Shown here in pieces: positions 41,962 to 50,714 of a stretch of 64,000 bases of DNA; within the stretch, counting starts at the first letter, position 1, and each line of letters opens with the position of its first letter. Location: positions 63,318 through 127,317 of the forward strand of contig NZ_LMCW01000068.1 of assembly GCF_001424945.1 (NCBI RefSeq). Direction: 5' to 3'. Under the pieces are notes generated by a model. The model searched no databases. It worked only from the letters and a program-made list of their open reading frames with translations, and was not told where the DNA came from. The position numbers were made by a program, and so were the translations under genes. Origin of the DNA: Rhizobium sp. Root1203 (GTDB taxonomy: Bacteria; Pseudomonadota; Alphaproteobacteria; Rhizobiales; Rhizobiaceae).

Positions 41962-43152
41962 TTACTGAGCGGTCGCGACCTTCTCTTCCATCTGCGGCGC
42001 CACGACAGCACCGGGACGAATGCGCTGCAGGCCGTTGACGACGATCCTGTCGCCAACCGCAAGGCCGCTTTCCACAACGCGCTCACCTTCGGCAGCGATG
42101 CCGAGCTGGACCGGCCGGTAGCTCACCTTGTTTTCCGCATCGACGACGAAGACGAACTTCTTGTCCTGGTCGGTGCCGATGGCGCGCTCGCTGATCAGGA
42201 CCTTGTTCTCGGCCTTCGGCTGGCCCATGCGGACGCGGACGAACTGGCCGGGGATAAGCTTGCCGCCCGGATTGTCGAACACGGCGCGAACGCCGATCGT
42301 GCCGCTTGCGGCATCGACCTGGTTGTCGATCAGCTGCAGCTTGCCCTTGATGGGCGTACCCTGATCGGCAAGCGTGCCGACCTCGACGGGGACCTGCTCG
42401 ATGGCAGGCACTGCGCCGTCGCCAGCGGGTAGCTGCGCAAGCGCCTTGGCGACCATCTCCTCGCTGGCATTGAAGCTGGCGTAGATCGGATCGACGGAGA
42501 CGAGCGTCGTCAGTGCCGGCGAGGTTGACCCTGCGGCGACGAGGTTGCCGACCGTGATCTCGAACTTGCCGACGCGTCCGGCGACCGGCGCGCGGACTTC
42601 GGTATAGCCGAGTTCGAGCTGAGCAGAATGAAGGGCGGCCTGCGCAGTGCGAAGACCCGCCTGCGCTTCCGTAAATGCATTCTGGCGCTGGTCCATGTCG
42701 CTTTGCGAAATGGTCTTGTTTTCGGAAAGCCTGCGGCCGCGCTCAAGCTCTATCTGCGAAAGATTGACCTTGGCTTCGGCAGAGGCCACCTGCCCTTCCG
42801 CCTGCGAGACGGCGGCCTGGTATGGCGCGGGATCGATGGTGAAGAGCAGATCGCCCGCCTTTACCAGCGCACCCTCGCGGAAGTGAACCGACTGGACGGC
42901 GCCGGCAACCCGCGAGCGGACCTGCACGCGGTCGACGGCTTCAAGCCGGCCCGAGAATTGTTCCCAGTTGGTGACGTCGCGGCTGGCGACGACGGCAACC
43001 GTGACCGGCACAGCGGGAGCCTGTGCGGGTGCGGAAGCGGCCGTGGCGGTCGCGCTCATCGGCAGTTCGAAAAAGATGGCTGCGGCCGAAACGGACGCAG
43101 CAAGGCCCAAGCCGGCGCCCACAAGGGCCCAGCGCTTCTTACTGGACGTCAT
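41962..43152 (-). CDS. RND efflux periplasmic adaptor (MexE-like)
   Basis: A 396-residue membrane-fusion protein. An N-terminal membrane anchor or signal (about 8-28, ALVGAGLGLAASVSAAAIFF) precedes an Ala/Pro-rich stretch. A barrel-sandwich (VQVRSRVAGAVQSVHFREGALVKAGDLLFTID) and alpha-hairpin with coiled-coil heptads (about 105-175) follow. The beta-barrel and membrane-proximal domains end in GLQRIRPGAVVAPQ. It links the RND permease to TolC. ATG 43152 has AAGGAGAG in front. It is upstream of its permease gene in transcription and 36 bp after the esterase-like gene, so all three may be one operon. Confidence 0.93.
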   Translation of the reverse strand: MTSSKKRWALVGAGLGLAASVSAAAIFFELPMSATATAASAPAQAPAVPVTVAVVASRDVTNWEQFSGRLEAVDRVQVRSRVAGAVQSVHFREGALVKAGDLLFTIDPAPYQAAVSQAEGQVASAEAKVNLSQIELERGRRLSENKTISQSDMDQRQNAFTEAQAGLRTAQAALHSAQLELGYTEVRAPVAGRVGKFEITVGNLVAAGSTSPALTTLVSVDPIYASFNASEEMVAKALAQLPAGDGAVPAIEQVPVEVGTLADQGTPIKGKLQLIDNQVDAASGTIGVRAVFDNPGGKLIPGQFVRVRMGQPKAENKVLISERAIGTDQDKKFVFVVDAENKVSYRPVQLGIAAEGERVVESGLAVGDRIVVNGLQRIRPGAVVAPQMEEKVATAQ

Positions 43153-43188
43153 TGGTACTCTCCTTACGGCCCTCACGGCCGGAAATGA

Positions 43189-44010
43189 TCAGTTCGTCTT
43201 CGATGCAATGGGTTGAATGCTGAGGGTCTTCACGAAACTTCCGAACTCGCGGCTGATGCTGTCCTGCCAGGTGGAAGTCTCTTCGGACGTCCCGCCATAA
43301 ATCGATGGCCAGCCTGTCCCGGCGGGAAGGACGTGCTGGCGAACTCCGACGCCTGCCTGCTTGAGGCGATCGGCATAACCGAGCGTCTCGTCGTAGAGCG
43401 GATCGTCTTCAGCTGTAAAAAACAGTGCGGGCGCAACGCCCGAAATACGCGAACAAAGGCACGGCGCCGCGTAGGGGTGGCAGCCGCCGCCGCTGAGGTA
43501 GTGGCTCCAGCCTTCGGCCCAGCGTTGACGCATGCCGATGCCGTCGGCCTTGCGGATTGACGACGTTCCCATGAACGGATCGAGCAACGGCGAAATCAGG
43601 ATCTGTCCGTCGAGCGCCTCGGCATAGTGATCTCGTGCCTTGAGGGCGACGCCGGCGGCGATGTTGCCACCCGCTTCCTCACCAGCGACGAGAAGCAGAG
43701 AATTGCGATCGCCCAGACCCGACGCCCGCTTGTTCGCCATGTAGGAAAACAGCGAGTAGCCGACTTCGAGCGGCTTCGGAAAAACGTTGCCGAGCGGTGC
43801 GTTGTAGTCGGGAACGACGACGATGGAGCCGGCTCGCGCCATGCTCTCGGCAACAGCGCTGTCCTTGATGCCGGATTGCAGGAATGCGCCCCCGTGAAAG
43901 AACAGCACGATCGGCGAACCCTTGCCGTATTCGGCGCCCTGATAGACGCGCGCGGAAACGGGGCCAGTGGCCACCTTCTCCAGCAACATGTCCTTCACCT
44001 GCACCGTCAT
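43189..44010 (-). CDS. Hormone-sensitive-lipase-type alpha/beta hydrolase homologue lacking the Ser nucleophile
   Basis: A 273-residue protein with the fold markers of the HSL/esterase family: oxyanion motif FFHGGAF (residues 37-43), then VVVPDYNAPLGNVFP, and a late DDPLYDETLGYADRL block as in family IV esterases. The nucleophile elbow GDSAGGN of active members reads GEEAGGN (110-116), so Ser is replaced by E112. The C-terminal catalytic His motif is also not obvious. It may be a non-hydrolytic binder or use different chemistry. It is first in the minus-strand run with the RND adaptor and divergent from a LysR regulator, suggesting co-regulation with the pump. Confidence 0.82.
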   Translation of the reverse strand: MTVQVKDMLLEKVATGPVSARVYQGAEYGKGSPIVLFFHGGAFLQSGIKDSAVAESMARAGSIVVVPDYNAPLGNVFPKPLEVGYSLFSYMANKRASGLGDRNSLLLVAGEEAGGNIAAGVALKARDHYAEALDGQILISPLLDPFMGTSSIRKADGIGMRQRWAEGWSHYLSGGGCHPYAAPCLCSRISGVAPALFFTAEDDPLYDETLGYADRLKQAGVGVRQHVLPAGTGWPSIYGGTSEETSTWQDSISREFGSFVKTLSIQPIASKTN

Positions 44011-44085
44011 CGTCGCGGCCTTCGCTTCACCGGAGTAACGTATTGCTCGTCGTCACGACTTGCAATTTCTGAAAAAAAGATATTG

Positions 44086-44144
44086 TTATTCCAGTCTCGG
44101 AATAAGAAGCGTCATCGCGATTACACTGTTCCGAATTTCGAACA
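44086..44144. promoter_or_regulatory. Two inverted repeats in the LysR/esterase divergent promoter
   Basis: TTATTCC-N6-GGAATAA (44086-44105) and TGTTC-N8-GAACA (44127-44144) lie in the 167-bp gap between the LysR gene and the divergent esterase-efflux run. Both fit the dyad form of LysR-type operators (T-N11-A). They are good candidates for binding by the adjacent LysR protein. Confidence 0.55.
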
Positions 44145-44177
44145 ATACCGCAGTGCAACCTTATCAGGTGATTTCCG

Positions 44178-45089
44178 ATGGACCAGCTCTCGGCAATGCG
44201 CGCCTTCATTCGCGTCGTGGAGACAGGCAATTTCACACGGGCCGCCGACACGCTCGCCATGCCCAAGGCGACGGTGACCAATCTCATCCAGGGGCTTGAA
44301 GCGCATCTGCACACCAAGCTCCTCAATCGCACGACCCGACGCGTCATGGTGACGACAGACGGCGCACTCTACTACGAACGAGCGGCGCAGATCGTGTCCG
44401 AACTCGAGGAACTGGACGGAAGCCTGACGAACTCGCAGGGCCTGCCGAGCGGACGCCTGCGCGTCGAGATGGCGGGCGCCTTTGCGGACTGGATCGTCGT
44501 GCCCGCGCTCTGCGACTTCTACCAGAAGTATCCGGATATCCGCATCGATCTCGGCGTCGGAGACCGAACGGTCGACTACCTCGCGGAGAACGTCGACTGC
44601 GCGTTGCGCGCCGGCACGCCGGCCGACCAGTCGCTGATCGCGAGACGCGTCTCGGAAGTCGATCTAATCACTTGCGCGTCGCCCCTCTATGTCGAGAAAT
44701 TCGGCAAACCCCAGCGGCCCGAGGATCTCGAAAACGATCATTATTCGGTCAGCTATTTTCGCGCCCAGACAAACCGGACCCTCCCGTTCGAGTTCCGCAA
44801 GGACAACGAACAGCTGGAAATCAGCCCGCGATACATGGTATCCGTCAACGACAGCAGGACCTTCGTGACCGCAGCAATGACCGGCCTCGGTATCGCGCAA
44901 CTGCCCCGCTTCATGATCCGCGAGGCGTTGGCCAAGGGAGAACTGGTGCAGGTGCTGCCGGAATGGAACCGCGAACCGCTCGCGCTCTACATCGTCTATC
45001 CGCCCAACCGACACCTCAGCAACAAGGTGCGTGTCTTCGTGGACTGGCTGGTCAAATTGCTGGTGGAAGCCAAGCTGAACGAGACCTGA
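44178..45089 (+). CDS. LysR-family transcriptional regulator
   Basis: A 303-residue LysR-type regulator. The N-terminal winged helix-turn-helix is NFTRAADTLAMPKATVTNLIQGLEAHL with the typical LLNRTTRRV end. The effector-binding domain (about 90-295) has two alpha/beta lobes and is of the CrgA-like group often linked to efflux and oxidoreductase genes. It is divergent from the esterase/RND genes and probably controls them and itself. The effector is unknown. A strong terminator follows. Confidence 0.92.
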   Translation: MDQLSAMRAFIRVVETGNFTRAADTLAMPKATVTNLIQGLEAHLHTKLLNRTTRRVMVTTDGALYYERAAQIVSELEELDGSLTNSQGLPSGRLRVEMAGAFADWIVVPALCDFYQKYPDIRIDLGVGDRTVDYLAENVDCALRAGTPADQSLIARRVSEVDLITCASPLYVEKFGKPQRPEDLENDHYSVSYFRAQTNRTLPFEFRKDNEQLEISPRYMVSVNDSRTFVTAAMTGLGIAQLPRFMIREALAKGELVQVLPEWNREPLALYIVYPPNRHLSNKVRVFVDWLVKLLVEAKLNET

Positions 45090-45095
45090 CAGAAG

Positions 45096-45145
45096 TGCGG
45101 CCCGGAAGGGAGTTCCTTCGACGGGCCGCAACTGTCTGATTTTTA
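45096..45145 (+). terminator. Terminator of the LysR gene
   Basis: TGCGGCCC (45096-45103) pairs with GGGCCGCA (45123-45130), with an inner GAAGG/CCTTC stem (45105-45109, 45115-45119), followed by a T-rich stretch (about 45139-45147). The remaining gap to 45404 is AT-rich and contains no gene I can support. Confidence 0.75.
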
Positions 45146-45404
45146 TTTCATTCTTACATTCTCTGCCGCGCCACCAGGGGAAATGGCCCAGCAGGTATTT
45201 GAGGCTGGAGATCCGGGATTGGAGGCGTCCCGGCTGCCCCTACCCCACTAATATAGACAATACGAATACAAATGTAAGTGCTCATTCTGCCGAACGATCA
45301 TTCGCGAAATTGAAACAATGCCTGCGGGTGCGCCGGTTTTGTATTGGCCGGAGCAAGTCGAGGGCCAGCTTTCGATCCCGAAACCTGACCCTGATCTTAT
45401 GATT

Positions 45405-46307
45405 TCAGCCGATAGCGGATGGCTTTAGCAGATCCTGCAGACCGATATTGCGGAACATTTCGGCCCGGACGCGGTCGGCAACACCATTGACGATTTCGGC
45501 ACCGTCCTGCGAGGGATCCACATGAACGCGGAAGGGGCGCGTGCCGAACGGCATGGCGACGACGTCGACGATGGCAACTGCGACCGTGCCTGCATCGGCA
45601 TCCGCTGGCTCCAGGGCGGCCAGGCCCTGCAATGCCCGCTCCGGCACACCCTTGTATGGACCCTCGTTGTATTCGGCGGCCCGCACCGTGTCCGCAGGCG
45701 ACCCGGAATGGGCGAAGTGATTGGTGCCCTTGGTAAAGGCGCCCGGAACGACGATCGACGTCTCGATACCCCACCGGGTGAGCTCGGCGGCGTAGGAAAC
45801 GGCCAGCGAATCCATCGCTGCCTTGGCGGCGAAGTAGGGCGAGAGATATGGAGGCGTGCCGCCGCGGGTGCTGGACGAGGAAACCCAGACGACGAGGCCC
45901 TTCCCTTGCTTGCGCAGGTAGGGGAGCGCAGCTCGGTTCACACGCTGGGTGGAGAGCACGTTGATGTCGAAGAGTTCGGCAAACTGTTCCGGCGTGAAGG
46001 CTTCGGCCGGACCAAACGACATATGGCCGGCATTGTGTATGACGACGTCGAGGCGCCCGGCGTCGGCGACGATCTTGGCGATGCCTGCTTCGACGGAGGC
46101 GTCGGAGGCGACATCGAGTTCGACCGAGCGCAGGTCGACGCCGTTTTCCTTGGCGAACGCTGCGGCATCCGCCACCGCCTTGGCGTTGCGGCCTTCCGTG
46201 GCGCGTATGCCGGCGTAAACCGTATGGCCTTCCTTGGCGAGGGCGCGGGCGGTGAGAGCACCGAAGCCGCTGGATGCACCGGTTATGACGATGACTTGCT
46301 TGCTCAT
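45405..46307 (-). CDS. Short-chain dehydrogenase/reductase
   Basis: A 300-residue classical SDR. The cofactor motif is ITGASSGFGALTARAL, the structural NAG motif is VIHNAGHMSFG, and the catalytic site is WVSSSSTRGG followed by YFAAK. Residues 195-240 form a long substrate loop, giving a protein longer than the usual 250 residues. It reduces or oxidises an unknown carbonyl substrate with NAD(P)H. It lies 65 bp after another SDR gene on the same strand, both divergent from a LysR gene. Confidence 0.9.
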   Translation of the reverse strand: MSKQVIVITGASSGFGALTARALAKEGHTVYAGIRATEGRNAKAVADAAAFAKENGVDLRSVELDVASDASVEAGIAKIVADAGRLDVVIHNAGHMSFGPAEAFTPEQFAELFDINVLSTQRVNRAALPYLRKQGKGLVVWVSSSSTRGGTPPYLSPYFAAKAAMDSLAVSYAAELTRWGIETSIVVPGAFTKGTNHFAHSGSPADTVRAAEYNEGPYKGVPERALQGLAALEPADADAGTVAVAIVDVVAMPFGTRPFRVHVDPSQDGAEIVNGVADRVRAEMFRNIGLQDLLKPSAIG

Positions 46308-46372
46308 TGTCCTGTTCCTTCCTCGAGATGTGTTGATGGAGCGTTGGGGTCGGCGGCTCGCCGCCCGGCCAC

Positions 46373-47113
46373 TCAGACCATGCCGCCGTTGGCGCGCAGC
46401 ACCTGGCCGTTGATCCAGGAGCCGTCGGGGCCGGCGAGGAAGGAGACCGATGCGGCAATATCCTCGGGTGTTCCCAGGCGTTCGAGCGGGTTCATCTTCG
46501 CCATGCGGGCGACGAGTTCGTCGGACTTGCCGTTCAGGAAAAGATCGGTGGCCGTCGGGCCAGGTGCGATGGCGTTGACGGTGATTTTGCGACCGCGCAT
46601 TTCCTTCGACATGATCGCCGTCATGGTTTCGACGGCGGCCTTGGTGGCGGCATAGACGCCGTAGGTTTCAAGCTTTGCGCCGACCACGGAGGTCGAGAAG
46701 TTGACGATCCGGCCGCCGTCGCGCAGGCGTTTGCCGGCTTCGCGCAGCGTGTTGAACGTGCCCTTCAGGTTGACGCCGATCTGCCGGTCGAAGTTGGCGT
46801 CGTCGGCCTCGGCGATCGAGGACAGCATCATGATACCGGCATTGTTGACGAGGACGTCGATTCCGCCGAAGGCCGCTTCCGCTGCATCGAACATGTGGCG
46901 AACCGCTTCGGCGTCGCTCACGTCCGCCTTGGCCGTCAGTGCCTTGCCGCCGTTCTGTTCGATTTTCGCCGCCAACTGCTCAGCCGGAGCAGCATTGCCG
47001 GAGTAATTGACGACCACGGTGAATCCGTCCTTGGCGAGACGCTCTGCGATCGCTGCGCCGATGCCTCTGGAAGCGCCGGTAACCAGTGCGACTTTGTTTC
47101 CTGATGTAGCCAT
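46373..47113 (-). CDS. Short-chain dehydrogenase/reductase (FabG-like)
   Basis: A 246-residue classical SDR close to 3-oxoacyl-ACP reductases in length and motifs: TGASRGIGAAIAERLA, VNNAGIMM, the active-site segment NFSTSVVGAKLETYGVYAATK and an ISGxxL-type end SWINGQVLRANGGMV. The NADP(H)-dependent substrate is unknown; such copies in regulated clusters usually serve a secondary pathway rather than fatty-acid synthesis. AAGGAGAAAGACA precedes ATG 47113. It is divergent from the LysR gene. Confidence 0.92.
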   Translation of the reverse strand: MATSGNKVALVTGASRGIGAAIAERLAKDGFTVVVNYSGNAAPAEQLAAKIEQNGGKALTAKADVSDAEAVRHMFDAAEAAFGGIDVLVNNAGIMMLSSIAEADDANFDRQIGVNLKGTFNTLREAGKRLRDGGRIVNFSTSVVGAKLETYGVYAATKAAVETMTAIMSKEMRGRKITVNAIAPGPTATDLFLNGKSDELVARMAKMNPLERLGTPEDIAASVSFLAGPDGSWINGQVLRANGGMV

Positions 47114-47186
47114 TGTCTTTCTCCTTCAGTCGTTTGCGCCGCAGCGCGTTTTCGATGAGCAGAAGATGACGCTTTCAATCCTGCGG

Positions 47187-47201
47187 ATAATCATCCATTA
47201 T
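47187..47201. promoter_or_regulatory. Inverted repeat between SDR and LysR genes
   Basis: ATAAT-CATCC-ATTAT (47187-47201) is a small dyad in the 123-bp divergent gap, in a position suitable for binding by the LysR protein that starts at 47237. Confidence 0.4.
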
Positions 47202-47236
47202 TCGGCATCACTATCCGGGGATCGCGAACAACCGAG

Positions 47237-48127
47237 ATGGACAGATTCGATGCCATGCGGGTATTCTCCCGTGTCGTGGAACGCCGCAGTTTTACCGCCG
47301 CCGCCGAAGACACCGGCCTGCCGCGCTCCACCGTCACCGATGCCGTCAAGCAGCTGGAAGCCCGCCTCGGCGTCCGCCTGCTGCAGCGGACAACGCGCCA
47401 TGTGAGCCCGACACTCGACGGAGAAGCCTACTACCAACGCTGCCTGACGATCCTCTCCGATATCGAGGATGCCGAAGGCGCATTTGCAGGCGCCAAGCCG
47501 AAGGGCATGTTGCGGGTCGATGTGCACGGTACGCTCGCCCGGCATTTCGTGCTGCCCAGCCTACCATCTTTCCTGGAGACCTATCCAGACATCGAATTCT
47601 ACATGAGCGAGGGCGACCGGCTGGTGGATCTCGTCCGCGAAGGCATCGACTGCGTGCTGCGCGTCGGCACCCCGCAGGATAGCGACATGGTGGCCCGGCG
47701 CGTTGCAATGCTCGAGGAAGTGACGCTGGTCTCGCCGGGCTATATCGAGAGATACGGGATGCCGGAGCATCCCGAAAAGCTGGAGGGGCACCGCATGGTC
47801 GGTTTCCGTTCGACGGCGACCGGCGGGATTCTCCCGCTCGAATTCATCGTCGACGGCGCCGTCCGCAACGCCGTGCTGCCTGCCGTCGTCACCGTGAATG
47901 CCGCCGAGAGCTTCATCTCGGCCGCGCGGCTCGGCCTCGGCATGATCCAGGTGCCGCGCTATCATGCAGAAAGGGATCTGGCATCCGGCGCGCTCGTTCA
48001 CGTCCTGCCGGATTTCCCGCTCACCGAGACGCCGGTCTCTCTGCTTTATCCCCGCAACAGGCAGCTCTCGCCGCGCGTGCGCGTTTTCAACGATTGGCTG
48101 GTGAAGGTCTTTGCTCGACAATCCTAG
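47237..48127 (+). CDS. LysR-family transcriptional regulator
   Basis: A 296-residue LysR-type regulator, with the helix-turn-helix SFTAAAEDTGLPRSTVTDAVKQLEARL and LLQRTTRHV. It is clearly related to the LysR protein at 44178 in length and in the effector domain, for example RLVDLVREGIDCVLRVG against YLAENVDCALRAG. The two SDR genes run divergently from it and are probable targets. The effector is unknown. Confidence 0.92.
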   Translation: MDRFDAMRVFSRVVERRSFTAAAEDTGLPRSTVTDAVKQLEARLGVRLLQRTTRHVSPTLDGEAYYQRCLTILSDIEDAEGAFAGAKPKGMLRVDVHGTLARHFVLPSLPSFLETYPDIEFYMSEGDRLVDLVREGIDCVLRVGTPQDSDMVARRVAMLEEVTLVSPGYIERYGMPEHPEKLEGHRMVGFRSTATGGILPLEFIVDGAVRNAVLPAVVTVNAAESFISAARLGLGMIQVPRYHAERDLASGALVHVLPDFPLTETPVSLLYPRNRQLSPRVRVFNDWLVKVFARQS

Positions 48128-48178
48128 CAAAAAGCGCTTCACTTCCCGCCATTGTCGGAAGAACCGGGAGACGTGTCC

Positions 48179-48493
48179 ATGGCCATCACAGATGTCACAG
48201 TGCACCCAAAGGACGGCGGCTTCGTTGTTGCCTTCGGCGATCAGTCAGGCAACGGCATAGCAGTCACTCTCTACGCCGCAGCCTCTCCAGGGCTGACAAG
48301 CGACAACGCCATAACGCGCGCCAGGGCGCTGCTTGCGACAGCCCTGCAGAGCTCGCAGACGGATGGCCCGCGCGGCAAGGATCCGGCCCTTCTGGAAGAA
48401 GAGCTGGAGGAAGGCCTCGAAGATACATTTCCGGCAAGCGATCCGGTCTCGGTGACCGGGTCGACCATCGCTCACTCCAAACCCGGCCATTGA
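48179..48493 (+). CDS. Small conserved protein with FPASDP C-terminal motif
   Basis: A 104-residue protein. The first 60 residues look like a small beta-rich fold (ITDVTVHPKDGGFVVAFG). The C-terminus has LEEGLEDTFPASDPVSVTGS, a motif that recurs at the ends of many small proteobacterial proteins of unknown role. GGGAG lies 8 nt before ATG 48179; a TTG at 48152 in the same frame is less likely. It may form an operon with the DNA glycosylase gene that follows. Confidence 0.72.
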   Translation: MAITDVTVHPKDGGFVVAFGDQSGNGIAVTLYAAASPGLTSDNAITRARALLATALQSSQTDGPRGKDPALLEEELEEGLEDTFPASDPVSVTGSTIAHSKPGH

Positions 48494-48578
48494 CCGCGGC
48501 CAGTTGCCGGAATCCCGCGGTTCCCAATCGTATCGGCTGCGGTCGCGGCAGAACATCGTGCCAAAATCAGAAGGACAA

Positions 48579-49172
48579 ATGACGCAAGCGCTTGGTGCAA
48601 ACGGCACCGCCCCCCTCACCGGCCACGAGCTTCAGAGCTTCTTCGAGCGCGACGCCATCGCCGTGGCGCGGGAGCTGCTCGCCTGTCGTCTCTTCGTCGG
48701 CAATGCCGGAGGCCGCATCGTCGAGACAGAGGCGTATTTCCCGGATGATGAAGCCTCTCATGCCTTTCGTGGCCCGACGCGGCGCAACGGCGCCATGTTC
48801 GGCCGCCCCGGCAACGTCTACATCTACCGCATCTACGGGATGCATTGGTGCTTGAATTTCGTCTGCACTCCAGGCTCGGCGGTCCTCATTCGCGCGGTGG
48901 AACCGGAGGTCGGTCTTGCCGAAATGATCGCGCGCCGCGGCACCGACGTGCCGGCGCAGCTTTGCAGCGGCCCGGGCAAACTCTGCCAGGCGCTCGGTAT
49001 CGACATCGCTCTCAACGACCGGCTGCTCGACCGCAAGCCCTTTTCGATCGTGCCATCCGCGCGGCCTGCCGACATCGTCACCGGCAAGCGGATCGGCATA
49101 ACGAAAAATGCCGAAGCACCATGGCGCTTCGGCATTTTGGGGTCGCCTTATCTCAGCAAGCCGTTTCGGTGA
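48579..49172 (+). CDS. DNA-3-methyladenine glycosylase (AAG/MPG family)
   Basis: A 197-residue base-excision repair enzyme of the alkyladenine DNA glycosylase (Mpg/AAG) fold. The catalytic Glu is in IVETEAYFPDDEASHAFRG, and the DNA-intercalating Tyr region is NVYIYRIYGMHWCLNFVC. Later blocks are LIRAVEPEVG and CSGPGKLCQALGI. It excises alkylated and deaminated purines. ATG 48579 behind AGAAGGA is preferred over the longer frame from 48504. It converges on emrB with no gap. Confidence 0.93.
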   Translation: MTQALGANGTAPLTGHELQSFFERDAIAVARELLACRLFVGNAGGRIVETEAYFPDDEASHAFRGPTRRNGAMFGRPGNVYIYRIYGMHWCLNFVCTPGSAVLIRAVEPEVGLAEMIARRGTDVPAQLCSGPGKLCQALGIDIALNDRLLDRKPFSIVPSARPADIVTGKRIGITKNAEAPWRFGILGSPYLSKPFR

Positions 49173-50714
49173 TCATTCCATGACGGCGCTGTGGTCCATG
49201 ACCGGCGCCACCTTCGGCTTGCGCAGCAGAAGCGCCAGGGGAATAACCGCAAGCGACATGATCATCAGCAGCTTGAAGTCGTCCATATAGGCGATGATGG
49301 TGGACTGCAGCGTGATCAGCTCGTTCAGCGATGCCCGTCCGGCGGCCGTCAGCGGGCTCAACCCGTGTGCAGCAGTCGCTTCGAAGGCCCGGTTGAACGG
49401 CGTCACATAGGCCGCAATCGTCTCGTGGTTCACCTGAGCGTTTTCCACCAGCAGAGCGGAAACGATCGAGATGCCGACGCTCGATCCGATGTTTCGCGAC
49501 AGATTGTAGAGACCTGTCCCTTCGCCGCGCATATGCGCGGGCAGCGTCGAAAAGGCAATCGTCGTCAGCGGCACGAACAGGAAGCCGAGACCGGCACCCT
49601 GGACGAAGCCGACCGAAACGATGGTCCACTGCGACACATCGGGCGTCCAGCCGGTCATGTCGTACATCGCCCATGCCGTCAGGCTGAGCCCGAGCACCAG
49701 GAGAAGGCGCGTATCCACCTTGCCGATCAGCCTGCCGACGATGAACATGCAGAGCATCGTACCCAATCCGCGCGGCCCCATGACGATGCCTGCCGTAATG
49801 ACGGGGTAGCCCATCAGCGTTTGCAGATAGGGCGTCATCAGCGCCAGCGAGGCGAGATACGTAATGCCGATCACGAAGATGAAGATCATGCTGACGCTGA
49901 AGTTCCGGTCCAGAAACAGCTTCGGATTGACGAAGGATTTTTCGGCGGTCAGCGTGTGCACGATCAACAGATAGAAGGCCGCCGCGCACACGATTGCCTC
50001 TATCATGATTTCGCCGGACGCAAACCAGTTGAGCTGTTCGCCGCGGTCGAGAAAAAGCTGCAGCGACGCGATCCCGAGACTCATCATCCCGAAACCGAAC
50101 CAGTCGAGCTTGGCCAGCATGTCCCGCTTCGTCTCCGTGACGTAGATGACGATACCCGCAAACGCCAGCGCGCCGATCGGCACGTTGATGTAGAAGACCC
50201 AGCGCCAGCTGATGTTGTCGGTGAGCCAGCCGCCGATGACGGGCCCGAGGACCGGCCCGACCATGACCGAGACGCCAAATAAAGCCATGGCCGAGCCGCG
50301 CTCCTCGACGGTATAGATGTCGAGGAGGATGCCCTGGGACAGGGGAACCAGCGACGCGCCGAACAGCCCCTGAAGGAGACGGAAGGCGACGATCTGGTTG
50401 AGAGACTGCGCCAGGCCGCAAAGAACAGACGCGACGACGAAGCCGACGATCGCAGTCAGCAGCACCCGCTTGCGGCCGAACTTGGCAGCCAGAAATCCCG
50501 ACGGCGGCGTCATGATGGCGGCCGCGACGATATAGGAAGTCAGCACCCAGTTGATCTGGTCGGCGCTCGCCGAAACACTGCCCTGAATATAGGGCAGCGC
50601 CACATTGGCGATCGTGGTGTCCAGTGCCTGCATGATGACGGCCAGGATGACGCAAGCCGTGATCGCGCCTCGATTGGCAACCGGGGTGACCGGCGAAGAA
50701 GCGACGCTACTCAT
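49173..50714 (-). CDS. emrB: EmrB/QacA-type MFS drug efflux permease (DHA2)
   Basis: A 513-residue major facilitator of the 14-helix DHA2 family. The start helix has VIMQALDTTIANVALPYIQGS (motif D1 with the LDxTIVNVALP form), followed by FLAAKFGRKRVLL (motif A) and VLGPVIGGWLTDNISWRWVFYINVP (motif C). It exports hydrophobic compounds through EmrA and TolC. ATG 50714 overlaps the emrA stop by 8 nt, showing translational coupling in the order marR-emrA-emrB. The open frame to 50789 is rejected because it overlaps emrA. Confidence 0.95.
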   Translation of the reverse strand: MSSVASSPVTPVANRGAITACVILAVIMQALDTTIANVALPYIQGSVSASADQINWVLTSYIVAAAIMTPPSGFLAAKFGRKRVLLTAIVGFVVASVLCGLAQSLNQIVAFRLLQGLFGASLVPLSQGILLDIYTVEERGSAMALFGVSVMVGPVLGPVIGGWLTDNISWRWVFYINVPIGALAFAGIVIYVTETKRDMLAKLDWFGFGMMSLGIASLQLFLDRGEQLNWFASGEIMIEAIVCAAAFYLLIVHTLTAEKSFVNPKLFLDRNFSVSMIFIFVIGITYLASLALMTPYLQTLMGYPVITAGIVMGPRGLGTMLCMFIVGRLIGKVDTRLLLVLGLSLTAWAMYDMTGWTPDVSQWTIVSVGFVQGAGLGFLFVPLTTIAFSTLPAHMRGEGTGLYNLSRNIGSSVGISIVSALLVENAQVNHETIAAYVTPFNRAFEATAAHGLSPLTAAGRASLNELITLQSTIIAYMDDFKLLMIMSLAVIPLALLLRKPKVAPVMDHSAVME

